Source: JAPHSX01 sp050298555 (GTDB lineage Bacteria > Pseudomonadota > Gammaproteobacteria > Thiohalomonadales > Thiohalomonadaceae). Taken from it: a stretch of 64,000 nt of DNA. The notes beneath the pieces were generated by a model. It was not told where the DNA came from and ran no database searches. It saw nothing but the letters and a program-made list of their open reading frames with translations. The stretch spans positions 11,019 through 75,018 of the forward strand of contig JBNKUL010000034.1 in the NCBI GenBank assembly GCA_050298555.1. Reading direction: 5' to 3'. Position 1 is the stretch's first letter, and each line of letters begins with the position of its first letter. Below are positions 8,308-16,665 of this stretch, one piece after another. A program made the position numbers and the translations under genes.

Positions 8308-8433
8308 TCATCACCTACCGGGTATGTCGAGGCATAAAGGCCGCTATGATACATTAAGCGCCGGGATTGATCCGCATTCTTGTGTATGGAGCCCAAACCC
8401 CCAAGTTCAACCCCTTAAACCACAGGTCATTTC

Positions 8434-9063
8434 ATGCCAACAGCCTCCACCGATGCGGACGAGTTCCGCTCCATTATCGCCTACCCCCTGCATGGCAACT
8501 GCTACCTCAACATCACCAGTGAATGCACCCTGCGCTGTGCCTTCTGTCCCAAGTACAACCGCAGCTGGGAGGTGCAGAGCTACGACCTGCGCCTGCACCG
8601 TGAGCCGACGGCGGAGGAGGTGATCGAGGCGATAGGCGACCCCACCGACTACAAGGAGATCGTCTTTTGCGGCCTGGGCGAGCCGACGGTGCGTTTCGAT
8701 GTGCTGATGACCATCGCCCGCGCGGTGAAAGAGGCTGGGGGGCGGGTGCGGGTCAATACCGACGGCCTTGCCAGCCTGCGTGAGGGGCGCGATGTCACTG
8801 CCGAGATGGCGCAGGTGGTCGACAGCCTCTCCATCTCCATGAACGCGCAGAATGAGGCGATCTATATCCAGCACACGCGTCCGAAACTGGAGGGTGCCTT
8901 CGCGGCGATGCTGGAGTTTGCCCGCCTCGCCGGCGAGCGCGGCATCGAGGTGAGCCTTACCGCCATCGACGGCCTGGAGGGGGTGGATGTCGCCGCCTGC
9001 GAGAAGATCGCCAACGACCTCGGTGTCGGCTTCCGCCGCCGGGAGCTGGATAAGGTGGGCTGA
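8434..9063 (+). CDS. Radical SAM protein, TatD-linked type
   Basis: The [4Fe-4S] cluster motif CxxxCxxC is C31, C35 and C38 in CTLRCAFCPKY, followed by FCGLGEPTVRFD (SAM-binding GGE-like element) and VRVNTDGLASL. At 209 residues the protein is short, without an auxiliary-cluster domain. The pattern YPLHGNCYLNIT before the cluster resembles the small radical SAM proteins linked to TatD nucleases; no tatD is adjacent here. The substrate is unknown. Confidence 0.8.
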   Translation: MPTASTDADEFRSIIAYPLHGNCYLNITSECTLRCAFCPKYNRSWEVQSYDLRLHREPTAEEVIEAIGDPTDYKEIVFCGLGEPTVRFDVLMTIARAVKEAGGRVRVNTDGLASLREGRDVTAEMAQVVDSLSISMNAQNEAIYIQHTRPKLEGAFAAMLEFARLAGERGIEVSLTAIDGLEGVDVAACEKIANDLGVGFRRRELDKVG

Positions 9064-9193
9064 ATTACATAACCATACAAACGCAAGGGACAAGGAAGTG
9101 CTTTTGTGATAGCTTTCCCACTCTAATTACAACAACAATTCAGAGAGTATGGGCGATGCCTGCATCTATCGATTGTAGTGGGAGCATGGAGTA

Positions 9194-11767
9194 ATGCTGC
9201 TGCTTTTCCGCACCTTTAAGGGCTTTATCCTCACCGCGGCCTTCCTGGTCTCGGTCATACTCTTCGTTGCCATCTATCTGGGCGTCTCCCACTCCTACCA
9301 GAACGCGACCCGGGAGAACGCGGCGGAACTCTCCGAGACCCTGGCCGAGGGCACCTTCAACTCCATGTACCAAATTATGCGCCGGGGCTGGAACCGGGCG
9401 CAGCTGGAGGAATTCCTGCAGTCGTTGCGCGACAGTGCAAAGGAGGACGGCCACCAGCTTGAGATCTACCGTGGTGAACGGGTCACCAAACTGTTTGGCC
9501 CGATTGAGCAGCCACCCTTTGACGATGCGGTGCGTAGCACCTTTAGCTCGGCGCAAAAGTACTCCGCTCTTTCCGACTCCTCAGTACGCTTCCTCTATCC
9601 GTTGGTGGCGCGCGATGAGTGCCTGCGTTGCCATGTCAATGCCAGGGCCGGAGAGGTGTTGGGGGTGATCGAGGTGGGCCAGCAGCTGGGGCCGATCATG
9701 GAGAAGGCGAAGGGCGATCTGTTTAATACCCTGCTGATGATTATTCCGCTGCCCTTTATCGTGGCGATGGGGGTCGCCTGGGTGGTGGGGCGCAAGTTCA
9801 ACGACTCAATGGCGGTGCTGGACGAATACATCGACAACGTCAATACGGTGGCTGACCTCACCTCGCTCGATGTTAAGTCTCGCGACCTGGGCTTCGAGGA
9901 GTTTCGCAGCATCCTCGCCGACATCGAGATCCTCGCCTACAAATTGCGTAACGTGGCGGTGGACAAGGACCTGCTTGAGTTCGAGATTCGCCTGCTGGAG
10001 AAGTTCGTCATCACCTCCGATGTGGTGCGCGACTGGCGCGAGTACGTCAGTTTTCTGCTCAATGAGATCCACCAGGTGATCGACGCCTATGTGCTGTTCT
10101 CCATCTTTAAGGTGGATGACGAGCTGTTCGACCTCGACATCTTCTGGTACGCCGAACCCAGTGATGCCTCGCGCCAGGCGATGGAGGAGGCGGTGCGAAA
10201 GAAGCTGCACGAGAACAGCTACTTCCGCGACCTGGCGATACAGATCAACCACAACGTCACCGAGCCCGACGCCCCCCCCGTCGATCTGGACCGGGAAACC
10301 ATCGAACTGCAGACCAAGTCGCTGCTGGTGGACGCCCCCAAGATCGGCGGTATCGTCGGCATCGGTATCCAGTCGGAGAGCTTCCGCGACCGTATGCGCC
10401 TGCTGGTGGTCGACTCCATCCTCTCCACCCTGCTCAACGTGGTCGGCTCGGTCAAGGCGATCTACAAGTACACCAAGGACATGGAGTACTACGCTACCCG
10501 CGACCCACTTACCAACCTCTACAACCAGCGCATTTTTTGGGAGCTGCTGGAGTATGAGATTGACCGTGCCGAGCGCCATACCTACCCCTTCTCGTTGTTC
10601 GTCATCGACATGGACAACTTCAAGTCGATTAACGACACCTACGGCCATGCCTTCGGCGACAAGTTCCTGGAGTGTTTTGCGCAGAACCTGCAGCAGAACC
10701 TGCGCGGCGGTGACGTCGTCGCCCGCTACGGCGGTGATGAGTTTGTGGTGATTCTGCCGGAGACCGATTTCGACGCGACGCAGCAGGTCGCCAGCAAGCT
10801 GCTGGATTCGACCGCGGCGATCACTATCGACGCCCCCGACGGCAGTGAGGTCAAGGCCACCATCTCCATCGGCATGGCGGCCTACCCGGACCATGCCACC
10901 GAGTCCAAGGACCTGTTTCTGTTCGCCGACAACATGATGTACAAGGCCAAGTCGGGGGGGAAGAACCGGGTCAGCCTGCCCAGTAGCGACGATGTGGTGG
11001 AGGTGTTCCGCTCTATCGGCGAGAAGACCATTGCCATCACCAAGGCCATTGAGAAGCGCCAGGTCGTCCCCTTCTTTCAGTCGATTCTCGATGTCGCCAG
11101 CGGCGAGATCGCCGCCGTCGAGGTGCTCAGTCGTCTGGAGATCGAAGGCCAGATCATGGGGGCCCATGAGTTCATTGAGATCGCCGAGAAGCAGGGACTG
11201 ATCCACCAAATCGACTACATCATGATGGAGAAGGCCTTCCAGGCAGCCAGTGCCAATAATTTTGCCGGTTACATCTTCATCAACTTCTCTCCGCGCTCCA
11301 TCCTGGTCGGTGAGTTCATTCAGGAGGCGAAGCGCCTTACCCAGGAGAACGGTATCTCACCCAGCCAGGTGGTGTTCGAGATCACCGAGCGTGACACGGT
11401 GAAGAGCATGAGTACCCTGGTCGACTTTGCCCACGAACTGAAGGGGGCCGGCTTCCTGCTGGCCATCGACGACTTCGGTTCCGGCTTCTCCTCCTTCCAC
11501 TATCTCAAGCGCCTGCCCATCGATATCCTCAAGATCGAGGGCGACTTCGTCGCCAATATGGCCACGGACATGCGCGACCACGCCTTCGTCAGCAGCATGA
11601 CCGAGCTGGCGCACAAACTGGGGATTCGCACCGTTGCCGAGTATGTGGAGGATGCAGATGTGCTGGAGCAGGTGCGCCAGGCCGGTATCGACTACGCACA
11701 GGGTTACCACATCTCGCGTCCCTCGGCGGAGTTGCCGAAGAAGCATCAGGCCTTTCTGAGCGCCTAG
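9194..11767 (+). CDS. Membrane GGDEF-EAL protein with periplasmic CxxCH sensor
   Basis: A TM segment at residues 9-30 is followed by a periplasmic domain to about 175 containing C143-x-x-C146-H147 (ECLRCH), a c-type haem attachment motif, in a DUF3365-like context. A second TM lies at about 178-197 and a linker or GAF-like region at 230-420. The GGDEF domain has an intact YGGDEF and an RGGD inhibitory I-site five residues before it. The EAL domain has EVLSRL (ExLxR intact), FEITERD, DDFGSGFSS and AEYVED. All main residues of both activities are present, though KID reads KIE. I infer a c-di-GMP enzyme switched by haem redox state or gas binding. GGAG precedes the ATG. Confidence 0.88.
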   Translation: MLLLFRTFKGFILTAAFLVSVILFVAIYLGVSHSYQNATRENAAELSETLAEGTFNSMYQIMRRGWNRAQLEEFLQSLRDSAKEDGHQLEIYRGERVTKLFGPIEQPPFDDAVRSTFSSAQKYSALSDSSVRFLYPLVARDECLRCHVNARAGEVLGVIEVGQQLGPIMEKAKGDLFNTLLMIIPLPFIVAMGVAWVVGRKFNDSMAVLDEYIDNVNTVADLTSLDVKSRDLGFEEFRSILADIEILAYKLRNVAVDKDLLEFEIRLLEKFVITSDVVRDWREYVSFLLNEIHQVIDAYVLFSIFKVDDELFDLDIFWYAEPSDASRQAMEEAVRKKLHENSYFRDLAIQINHNVTEPDAPPVDLDRETIELQTKSLLVDAPKIGGIVGIGIQSESFRDRMRLLVVDSILSTLLNVVGSVKAIYKYTKDMEYYATRDPLTNLYNQRIFWELLEYEIDRAERHTYPFSLFVIDMDNFKSINDTYGHAFGDKFLECFAQNLQQNLRGGDVVARYGGDEFVVILPETDFDATQQVASKLLDSTAAITIDAPDGSEVKATISIGMAAYPDHATESKDLFLFADNMMYKAKSGGKNRVSLPSSDDVVEVFRSIGEKTIAITKAIEKRQVVPFFQSILDVASGEIAAVEVLSRLEIEGQIMGAHEFIEIAEKQGLIHQIDYIMMEKAFQAASANNFAGYIFINFSPRSILVGEFIQEAKRLTQENGISPSQVVFEITERDTVKSMSTLVDFAHELKGAGFLLAIDDFGSGFSSFHYLKRLPIDILKIEGDFVANMATDMRDHAFVSSMTELAHKLGIRTVAEYVEDADVLEQVRQAGIDYAQGYHISRPSAELPKKHQAFLSA

Positions 11768-11781
11768 CCAGAGGAGGCCGG

Positions 11782-12153
11782 TTAGTGCAGGCCGTGGGGG
11801 GTGTTTAAGGAGAAACGGGGGATCGGTGCATCGAAGTGGCGGCCGTCGTCGTCCACCATTTGGTAACTTCCCTCCATGGAGCCGACCGGGGTATCGAGCA
11901 CGGTGCCGCTGGTGTATCGGTAGTAATCACCGGGGGCGATGTGGGGCTGTTCGCCCACCACTCCCTCGCCATGCACCTCCTGCACTTCGCCGTGCCCATC
12001 GGTGATCACCCAGTGACGGGTGAGCAGGCGAACGGGCGTGTCACCGTTGTTGCGAATGGTGATGGTGTAGGCGAAGACGTAGCGCTCATCGCTGGGCACC
12101 GATTCGGTCTCGATGTAGCGGGTCTCCACCTCGATGAGGACGGGGGCGGTCAC
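11782..12153 (-). CDS. apaG: ApaG domain protein
   Basis: This 123-residue soluble protein has the ApaG Ig-like fold pattern: YVFAYTITIRNNGDTPVRLLTRHW and the glycine-rich segment EVHGEGVVGEQP, ending FSLNTPHGLH. ApaG has been linked to divalent cation efflux and pyrophosphate binding, but its precise role is unsettled. The start is GTG at 12153; GTGA overlaps the comFB stop, so the two are translationally coupled. It is the terminal gene of the lptD-surA-pdxA-rsmA cluster, where it normally follows rsmA directly. No apaH is present. Confidence 0.9.
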   Translation of the reverse strand: MTAPVLIEVETRYIETESVPSDERYVFAYTITIRNNGDTPVRLLTRHWVITDGHGEVQEVHGEGVVGEQPHIAPGDYYRYTSGTVLDTPVGSMEGSYQMVDDDGRHFDAPIPRFSLNTPHGLH

Positions 12154-12422
12154 TCCCTCTCCTTGTTGCGCTCGCTGACGGTCTGTGAGGCGTTGAGTAC
12201 CGCTTCAGTGATGGCCTGCTGCATCCTCTCGCGCTCGCGTGAGGTGAGGAAGAAGGCCATGTCGACATCGTGGCGCACATAGCGGGCCGGTAACTGGTTG
12301 AGGGCGAGGCAGACGATGTCCTCCAGCGCGTCCTCGCCGTGATCGCTGTGGGGGGCGATGGTGTTCATCACATGCTCGATCACCAGCGGTTCGTAGTAGT
12401 TGTGGATCGCTTCGAAGTTCAT
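12150..12422 (-). CDS. ComFB-like late competence/c-di-GMP receptor family protein
   Basis: This 90-residue protein matches the ComFB pattern: NYYEPLVIEHVMNTI, then DALEDIVCLALNQLPARYVRHDVDM and a basic helical tail. Some ComFB proteins have been reported to bind cyclic dinucleotides; others are of unknown function. It overlaps apaG by four bases (GTGA). Its position beside cyclase genes makes second-messenger binding plausible, but this is inferred. Confidence 0.75.
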   Translation of the reverse strand: MNFEAIHNYYEPLVIEHVMNTIAPHSDHGEDALEDIVCLALNQLPARYVRHDVDMAFFLTSRERERMQQAITEAVLNASQTVSERNKERE

Positions 12423-12486
12423 ATTCTCTCCATATTGGTTTTATTGTGTTGGTTTCCCCTGAGCTTAGTCAGCCGCTTGCCGTGGT

Positions 12487-12987
12487 TCAACGTCTTAATT
12501 CTCGCAGCCGCCAGGTCGGGCTACCGTCGTCGTTGAGAAGCCGGTGCTGCAGCAGCCACTGGCGCGCGTCCTCGGCATCCTGTTCGAACCAGGCGCGGGC
12601 CGAGCCGAGGCGGAAGGTATAGCCCCAGGCGTCCATGTCGGCGAGGATGCGCTCGCGTCCCATCCCCGGCAGGTAGCCGCCCAGGGTGATCTCCATGTAG
12701 TTGACCGCGTTCTCCTCATCGTAGTCACCGCCGGCGTTGGTGTGCAGCACTGCACGGCGCTCCTCGTCCATGCAGATGAGGTGACAGCTCTCGTGCAGCG
12801 CCGAGTGCACCGGGGTGTCGCCACGCACCAGTACGCGGCGGGCGATGATCCCCGCCTCCGGATCGCCGAACCAGCTGCCGGGGATGGGCTCACCGTCAGG
12901 TACGCGTTCCAGGCTGAGGCCGAAGCGGCCCAGTAGTTCGGCCAGGGCATCGAAGTCGATCTCACTGCAAAGCAGCACTTCACTCAT
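12487..12987 (-). CDS. Small protein with HExxH metal-binding motif
   Basis: Of 166 residues, the core is H65-E66-S-C-H69 inside SALHESCHLICMDE, with a downstream Glu at 99 (VNYMEITLGGYLPG) that could be the third zinc ligand. A conserved-looking IPGSWFGDPEAG lies near residue 35. The start at 12987 has AGAGGA upstream and opens 15 residues inside a longer frame. No signal peptide. I infer a zincin-like protein, perhaps a peptidase, but recognise no named family. It lies 13 bases after the CheW-LysM gene on the same strand. Confidence 0.6.
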   Translation of the reverse strand: MSEVLLCSEIDFDALAELLGRFGLSLERVPDGEPIPGSWFGDPEAGIIARRVLVRGDTPVHSALHESCHLICMDEERRAVLHTNAGGDYDEENAVNYMEITLGGYLPGMGRERILADMDAWGYTFRLGSARAWFEQDAEDARQWLLQHRLLNDDGSPTWRLRELRR

Positions 12988-13000
12988 GGGGATTCCTCTG

Positions 13001-14512
13001 TTATCGAATAATGAGGTGTACCCGGTCACCGGGGTAGATCCAGTGCGGGTCGCGGATACCGCTACGGCGCGCCAGCACCGGGTAGTTGAGGGCGTTGTGG
13101 GTGTAGCGTTTGGCGATGTCCCACAGGGTGTCGCCCTTTACCACGATATGGATGCAGTCGCAGGGCTCAATCTGCGGTGCGGGCTTCGGCCAGTCGGCGT
13201 CGGGCACTAGCGGTTCTTCCTCCACCTCCTCGACAGGGGGCGCTATCGCTTTTTCGGCAGTGGGAGTCGTCCCTTCCCGGGCGGCGGGCACCATCACCTC
13301 CTTGGTGGGGGCGATCGCCCTTTCAAGTTTGAGCAGCTGCTTGCGCTCGATGATCAGTGTGATCATCCCCTCAGCGTCTTTCTCGACCTGGAGTGCGGGG
13401 GGGGCCTCGGCTTCGATGACGGGCTCCTCCACCTTCTCCTCAATCTTATCATCCACCGCCTCCTCGGCTGGGGGGGGCGACTCTGGCTCAGGCGTTTCCG
13501 CCTCGACCACTACGGCCTCAGGCATCTCGACGGGCTGTTCGCTTACCGGTACGAGCGGCGGCGCTACAGCTTGTGCAAGCGGCGTTGGCAACGGCCTGGG
13601 GGGCGGCGGCGTATAGACGGGAAGCGGCCTCACTTTGGCGGGCTCCGGCCACAGCAGGTAGAGCCCGGTAGCGATGCCACCGAGGGTAAGCAGGAGCAGC
13701 AACAGCAGCGGCAGGCGTGAGTCGTTGCCGTTGTCACTGATATTGACGCTGTGGGTGTGCACCTCTGGCTGGGGAGGGGCATCACGTTGTGGTACGGCAG
13801 CGGGGCGCTCCACCCGCGTTGCCGGTGGGGTAATTTTCCTGGCTGTGATGGGCGCGGGTGCCGGCCTGGCTTGTCTTGGTTTGGGCGGCGGGACGGGGGC
13901 TGCGGCCGCTCTCTTCGCGGCAGGCGCCACTGGCAGCGGCGCCTTTTTCTCTACCCTTGGCCTGGCCTTTATTTCCGGCATCACCGGTTTGGGGGACTCG
14001 GGGGGAGCGCTACTTGCCGGCTGCTCCCGCTTGCGCTCCTGTTCCTGTTCGCGCAGCTGTTCCAGATGGCACTGGATAGGTGCCGCGTCGCGCATCGCCA
14101 GCAGCGCGTCGAGGGTGGTGCAGAGCACGATTTCGTTGCGGTAGAGGAAGCCGCTGTGGAACAGCTCGCGCGGCAGGTAGCGGGGCAGTGTGGTGTAGGT
14201 GCCCGCCTCACTGCGCAGCAGCTCCTCTACCTTGTCCACCCACAGGGCGTGGCGGCGTGGGCCGTTTTCGTAGAGCAGCAGGCGGCCGTTACCGCGGCGA
14301 GGGCAGTCGAGGCCGAAGCGCTGGTGCAGGTCGACCACGGCGTAGACGTGCTCCTGGTGGCGGAAGATGCCGGGCCGCCCCCTGTCGCTGCCGGGCGGGT
14401 GGGTGAGGTGTTCGGGGGGCAGCACGATGGCCTGTACGCTGTCAGCGGGTACCGCACAGGCAATGCGGTCGATGCGGAAGATTAGCAGGGTATCGTCGTG
14501 CTGCGACACCAC
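13001..14512 (-). CDS. CheW-like domain / transmembrane / LysM fusion protein
   Basis: Residues 8-145 read as a CheW domain (VYAVVDLHQRFGL, ALWVDKVEELL, NEIVLCTTLDALL). A Gln/Arg/Glu then Pro/Ala-rich linker follows to about 255, and one TM segment spans about 266-289. A long Pro/Glu-rich periplasmic stretch leads to a LysM peptidoglycan-binding domain at about 454-503 (VVKGDTLWDIAKRY ... IYPGDRVHLIIR). Topology would put CheW in the cytoplasm and LysM in the periplasm, in a position to tether a chemosensory or signalling complex to the cell wall. The low-complexity linker differs in composition from its neighbours. It sits in the rsmA-apaG interval and is co-directional. Confidence 0.8.
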   Translation of the reverse strand: MVSQHDDTLLIFRIDRIACAVPADSVQAIVLPPEHLTHPPGSDRGRPGIFRHQEHVYAVVDLHQRFGLDCPRRGNGRLLLYENGPRRHALWVDKVEELLRSEAGTYTTLPRYLPRELFHSGFLYRNEIVLCTTLDALLAMRDAAPIQCHLEQLREQEQERKREQPASSAPPESPKPVMPEIKARPRVEKKAPLPVAPAAKRAAAAPVPPPKPRQARPAPAPITARKITPPATRVERPAAVPQRDAPPQPEVHTHSVNISDNGNDSRLPLLLLLLLTLGGIATGLYLLWPEPAKVRPLPVYTPPPPRPLPTPLAQAVAPPLVPVSEQPVEMPEAVVVEAETPEPESPPPAEEAVDDKIEEKVEEPVIEAEAPPALQVEKDAEGMITLIIERKQLLKLERAIAPTKEVMVPAAREGTTPTAEKAIAPPVEEVEEEPLVPDADWPKPAPQIEPCDCIHIVVKGDTLWDIAKRYTHNALNYPVLARRSGIRDPHWIYPGDRVHLIIR

Positions 14513-14517
14513 TGCGA

Positions 14518-15309
14518 CTACTGCCCCTGGCGCTCGAAGAGGGCGTCGGCGAGGCGCACGTACTCCTCCAGGCTGAGGGTCTCGGGGCGCCTCCCCGGGT
14601 CGATGCCCAGTGATTCGATAGTGTCGCCGTCGAGCAGCTTCTTCAGATTGTTGCGCAGGGTCTTGCGCCGTTGCTGGAAGGCCGTTGTCACAACCTGCGA
14701 CAGGCTCTTTTCGTCCTTCACCGGCAGCGGTGGGGTGTCGTAGGGGGTGAGGCGCACGATGGCGGAGTGAACCTTGGGCGGCGGGGTGAAGGCCTCGGGC
14801 GGCACCGTGAACAGTTTTTCCACCCTACAGTGGTACTGCACCATGATCCCCAGGCGGCCGTAGTCGCCGCCACCCGGTTCTGCCGCCAGTCGGTTTACCA
14901 CCTCCTGTTGCAGCATAAAGTGCATGTCCTGGATGCAGTGGGACTGCGCCAGCAGGTGGAAGATCAGCGGGGTGGAGATGTTGTAGGGGAGGTTACCGAC
15001 GACGCGCAGCGGGCGTTCATCATCGGCCAGGGCGCAGAAGTCGAACTTCAGCGCATCGGCGTTGTGCAGGGTGAGCCCGCCCTGTAGCGCGAACTGGGTA
15101 CGCAGTCCGGGGATCAGGTCGCGATCCAGCTCCACCGCGTCCATCGCCTTGCAGGCCTCCAGCAGTGGCTCGGTCATCGCCCCCATGCCGGGGCCGATCT
15201 CTACCAGGTGTTCCCCCTCGCGCGGACGGATCGCCGCGACAATGCCGTGGATCACCCCCTCGTCGCGCAGGAAGTTCTGGCCGAATCGTTTGCGGGCTCG
15301 ATGTTCCAT
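14518..15309 (-). CDS. rsmA: 16S rRNA dimethyladenosine transferase RsmA/KsgA
   Basis: This enzyme dimethylates A1518 and A1519 of 16S rRNA (E. coli numbering) with SAM during 30S maturation. The 263-residue frame starting at MEHRARKRFGQNFL matches the family start exactly; a longer frame to 15426 would overlap the upstream cyclase gene and is rejected. Visible motifs are VEIGPGMGAMTEPLL (SAM-binding loop), the acidic VELDRDL, and the catalytic NLPYNIST. It starts 8 bases downstream of the GGDEF gene stop, so the two are probably in one operon. Confidence 0.96.
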   Translation of the reverse strand: MEHRARKRFGQNFLRDEGVIHGIVAAIRPREGEHLVEIGPGMGAMTEPLLEACKAMDAVELDRDLIPGLRTQFALQGGLTLHNADALKFDFCALADDERPLRVVGNLPYNISTPLIFHLLAQSHCIQDMHFMLQQEVVNRLAAEPGGGDYGRLGIMVQYHCRVEKLFTVPPEAFTPPPKVHSAIVRLTPYDTPPLPVKDEKSLSQVVTTAFQQRRKTLRNNLKKLLDGDTIESLGIDPGRRPETLSLEEYVRLADALFERQGQ

Positions 15310-15316
15310 GGGCTCC

Positions 15317-16570
15317 CTAGCGCTCCCTCTTCTCGCGGTACATCTGTGCGTCCGCCACCTTGGAGAGTGCCCCCAGCGTGCTACCGTCATGGGGGTAGAC
15401 AGCGATGCCGATGCTGCTGCCGACACCGAGCTGCTCTCCGTTGCGCTGGATCTTTGTTGCGCTGATCACCTGCTTCATCTTCTCCGCTATCTGTGTCGCA
15501 CTCTTCAGCTCGCTCTCCGGCACCAGGATGAGGAACTCGTCGCCGCCGATGCGTGCCAGCACATCCTCGTCGCGCAGGTTTGCCTGCAACGCATCACTCA
15601 CCTCGCATAGTAGCTCATCGCCGGCGTCGTGGCCGTACTCGTCGTTTATTGGTTTAAAGCGGTTGAGGTCGATCAGCAGCAGGGCGAAGTTGTGGTTGTG
15701 CCGTTCGCTACGGTGCAGCTCCAGCCTGGCTATCTCATCGAACTTGCGGCGGTTGTAGAGGCCGGTGAGCGGGTCGCGCTCTGAGCGCTCGCGCAACTGA
15801 CGCTGCACATCCTCGGTCTTATCCAGCAGGCAGTTAAAGTTGTCGCGAAGGCCCGTTATTTCGCAAAAGGCGCTACTTACGGGCGGTACCCGTTTGCCCA
15901 GGTCGTGGCTGCCGGAGACGGCCTGCATGTAGTCGCTCAGCTCCTTTACCGGGTGTACCAGGAAGCGGCTTACCGCCAGGTAGATCACCAGGCCGAGTAC
16001 CAGGGCGGCGATGAGGAACAGGTAGACCACCGAGGAGATGGTGAACTCCAGTGGCACGCGCAGCTTCTCCACCGGCATACGCATATCGATGACGCCGTTG
16101 ACACCCCCGAGCGTACTGTTGTGGTGGCAGCTGAGGCACTCCTGCTGGGCGTGTATCGGGTAGATGAAGCGTATTTTGTCCCCCTGCTCCATCAGGGTGG
16201 GGGTGCCCCCTTCCATGGCGGCGATCACCGGCCCGTCCTTCTCCGCCGGGTGGTGGATGTCGGAGACGCTACCGTAGAGCTTCTCTACTGGCGGACTGCG
16301 GTGGAGATAGACCTCGATATCCGGCACGGTGGTCTGGATGTTACTCACGATTTCATAGATATCGTTCTTCGACCAGCCGCGCTTCATCACCGAATAGAGG
16401 CTCTGGAAGATCAGCTCCGAGGTCTTGGTCGCCTCATCCGAGGCGATCTGGCCGACGGTGTAATCCTTGATGTAGCGCGAGGCAGAGAGGATGGCCACGC
16501 TGGAGAACAGCGCCACTACCAGGAAGATGAGTGCAAGCGCGCGAGAAATGGGAAATTGGTGCAGTGTCAT
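15317..16570 (-). CDS. Membrane diguanylate cyclase with periplasmic CxxCH sensor
   Basis: This 417-residue protein has a TM at 9-30, a periplasmic region to about 160 with C145-x-x-C148-H149 (ECLSCH), a second TM at about 170-195, a HAMP-like linker and GGDEF at about 250-417. The active site reads IGGDEF and an RDED I-site lies five residues before it. The sensor shares the segments MKRGW and RF-YP preceding the CxxCH with the 9194-11767 protein, so the two are paralogues. It lies between pdxA and rsmA, where the usual operon has no such gene. Confidence 0.88.
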   Translation of the reverse strand: MTLHQFPISRALALIFLVVALFSSVAILSASRYIKDYTVGQIASDEATKTSELIFQSLYSVMKRGWSKNDIYEIVSNIQTTVPDIEVYLHRSPPVEKLYGSVSDIHHPAEKDGPVIAAMEGGTPTLMEQGDKIRFIYPIHAQQECLSCHHNSTLGGVNGVIDMRMPVEKLRVPLEFTISSVVYLFLIAALVLGLVIYLAVSRFLVHPVKELSDYMQAVSGSHDLGKRVPPVSSAFCEITGLRDNFNCLLDKTEDVQRQLRERSERDPLTGLYNRRKFDEIARLELHRSERHNHNFALLLIDLNRFKPINDEYGHDAGDELLCEVSDALQANLRDEDVLARIGGDEFLILVPESELKSATQIAEKMKQVISATKIQRNGEQLGVGSSIGIAVYPHDGSTLGALSKVADAQMYREKRER

Positions 16571-16665
16571 TGGTGAGGGTTAAGGCAGAGGAGCGGGGTA
16601 GCTTGTCGATATGAATGTGGTCTAAGGCCTACAAGGTTTATCGGCAATATCCTACCACGAAATGC

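Noticed and set aside
9806..11209. Antisense ORF opposite the GGDEF-EAL gene
   Set aside because: No motifs or start signal; GGDEF and EAL signatures prove the plus strand.
15310..15426. N-terminal extension of rsmA
   Set aside because: The extra 39 residues overlap the cyclase gene and lack similarity; MEHRARKRFGQ fits the family start.
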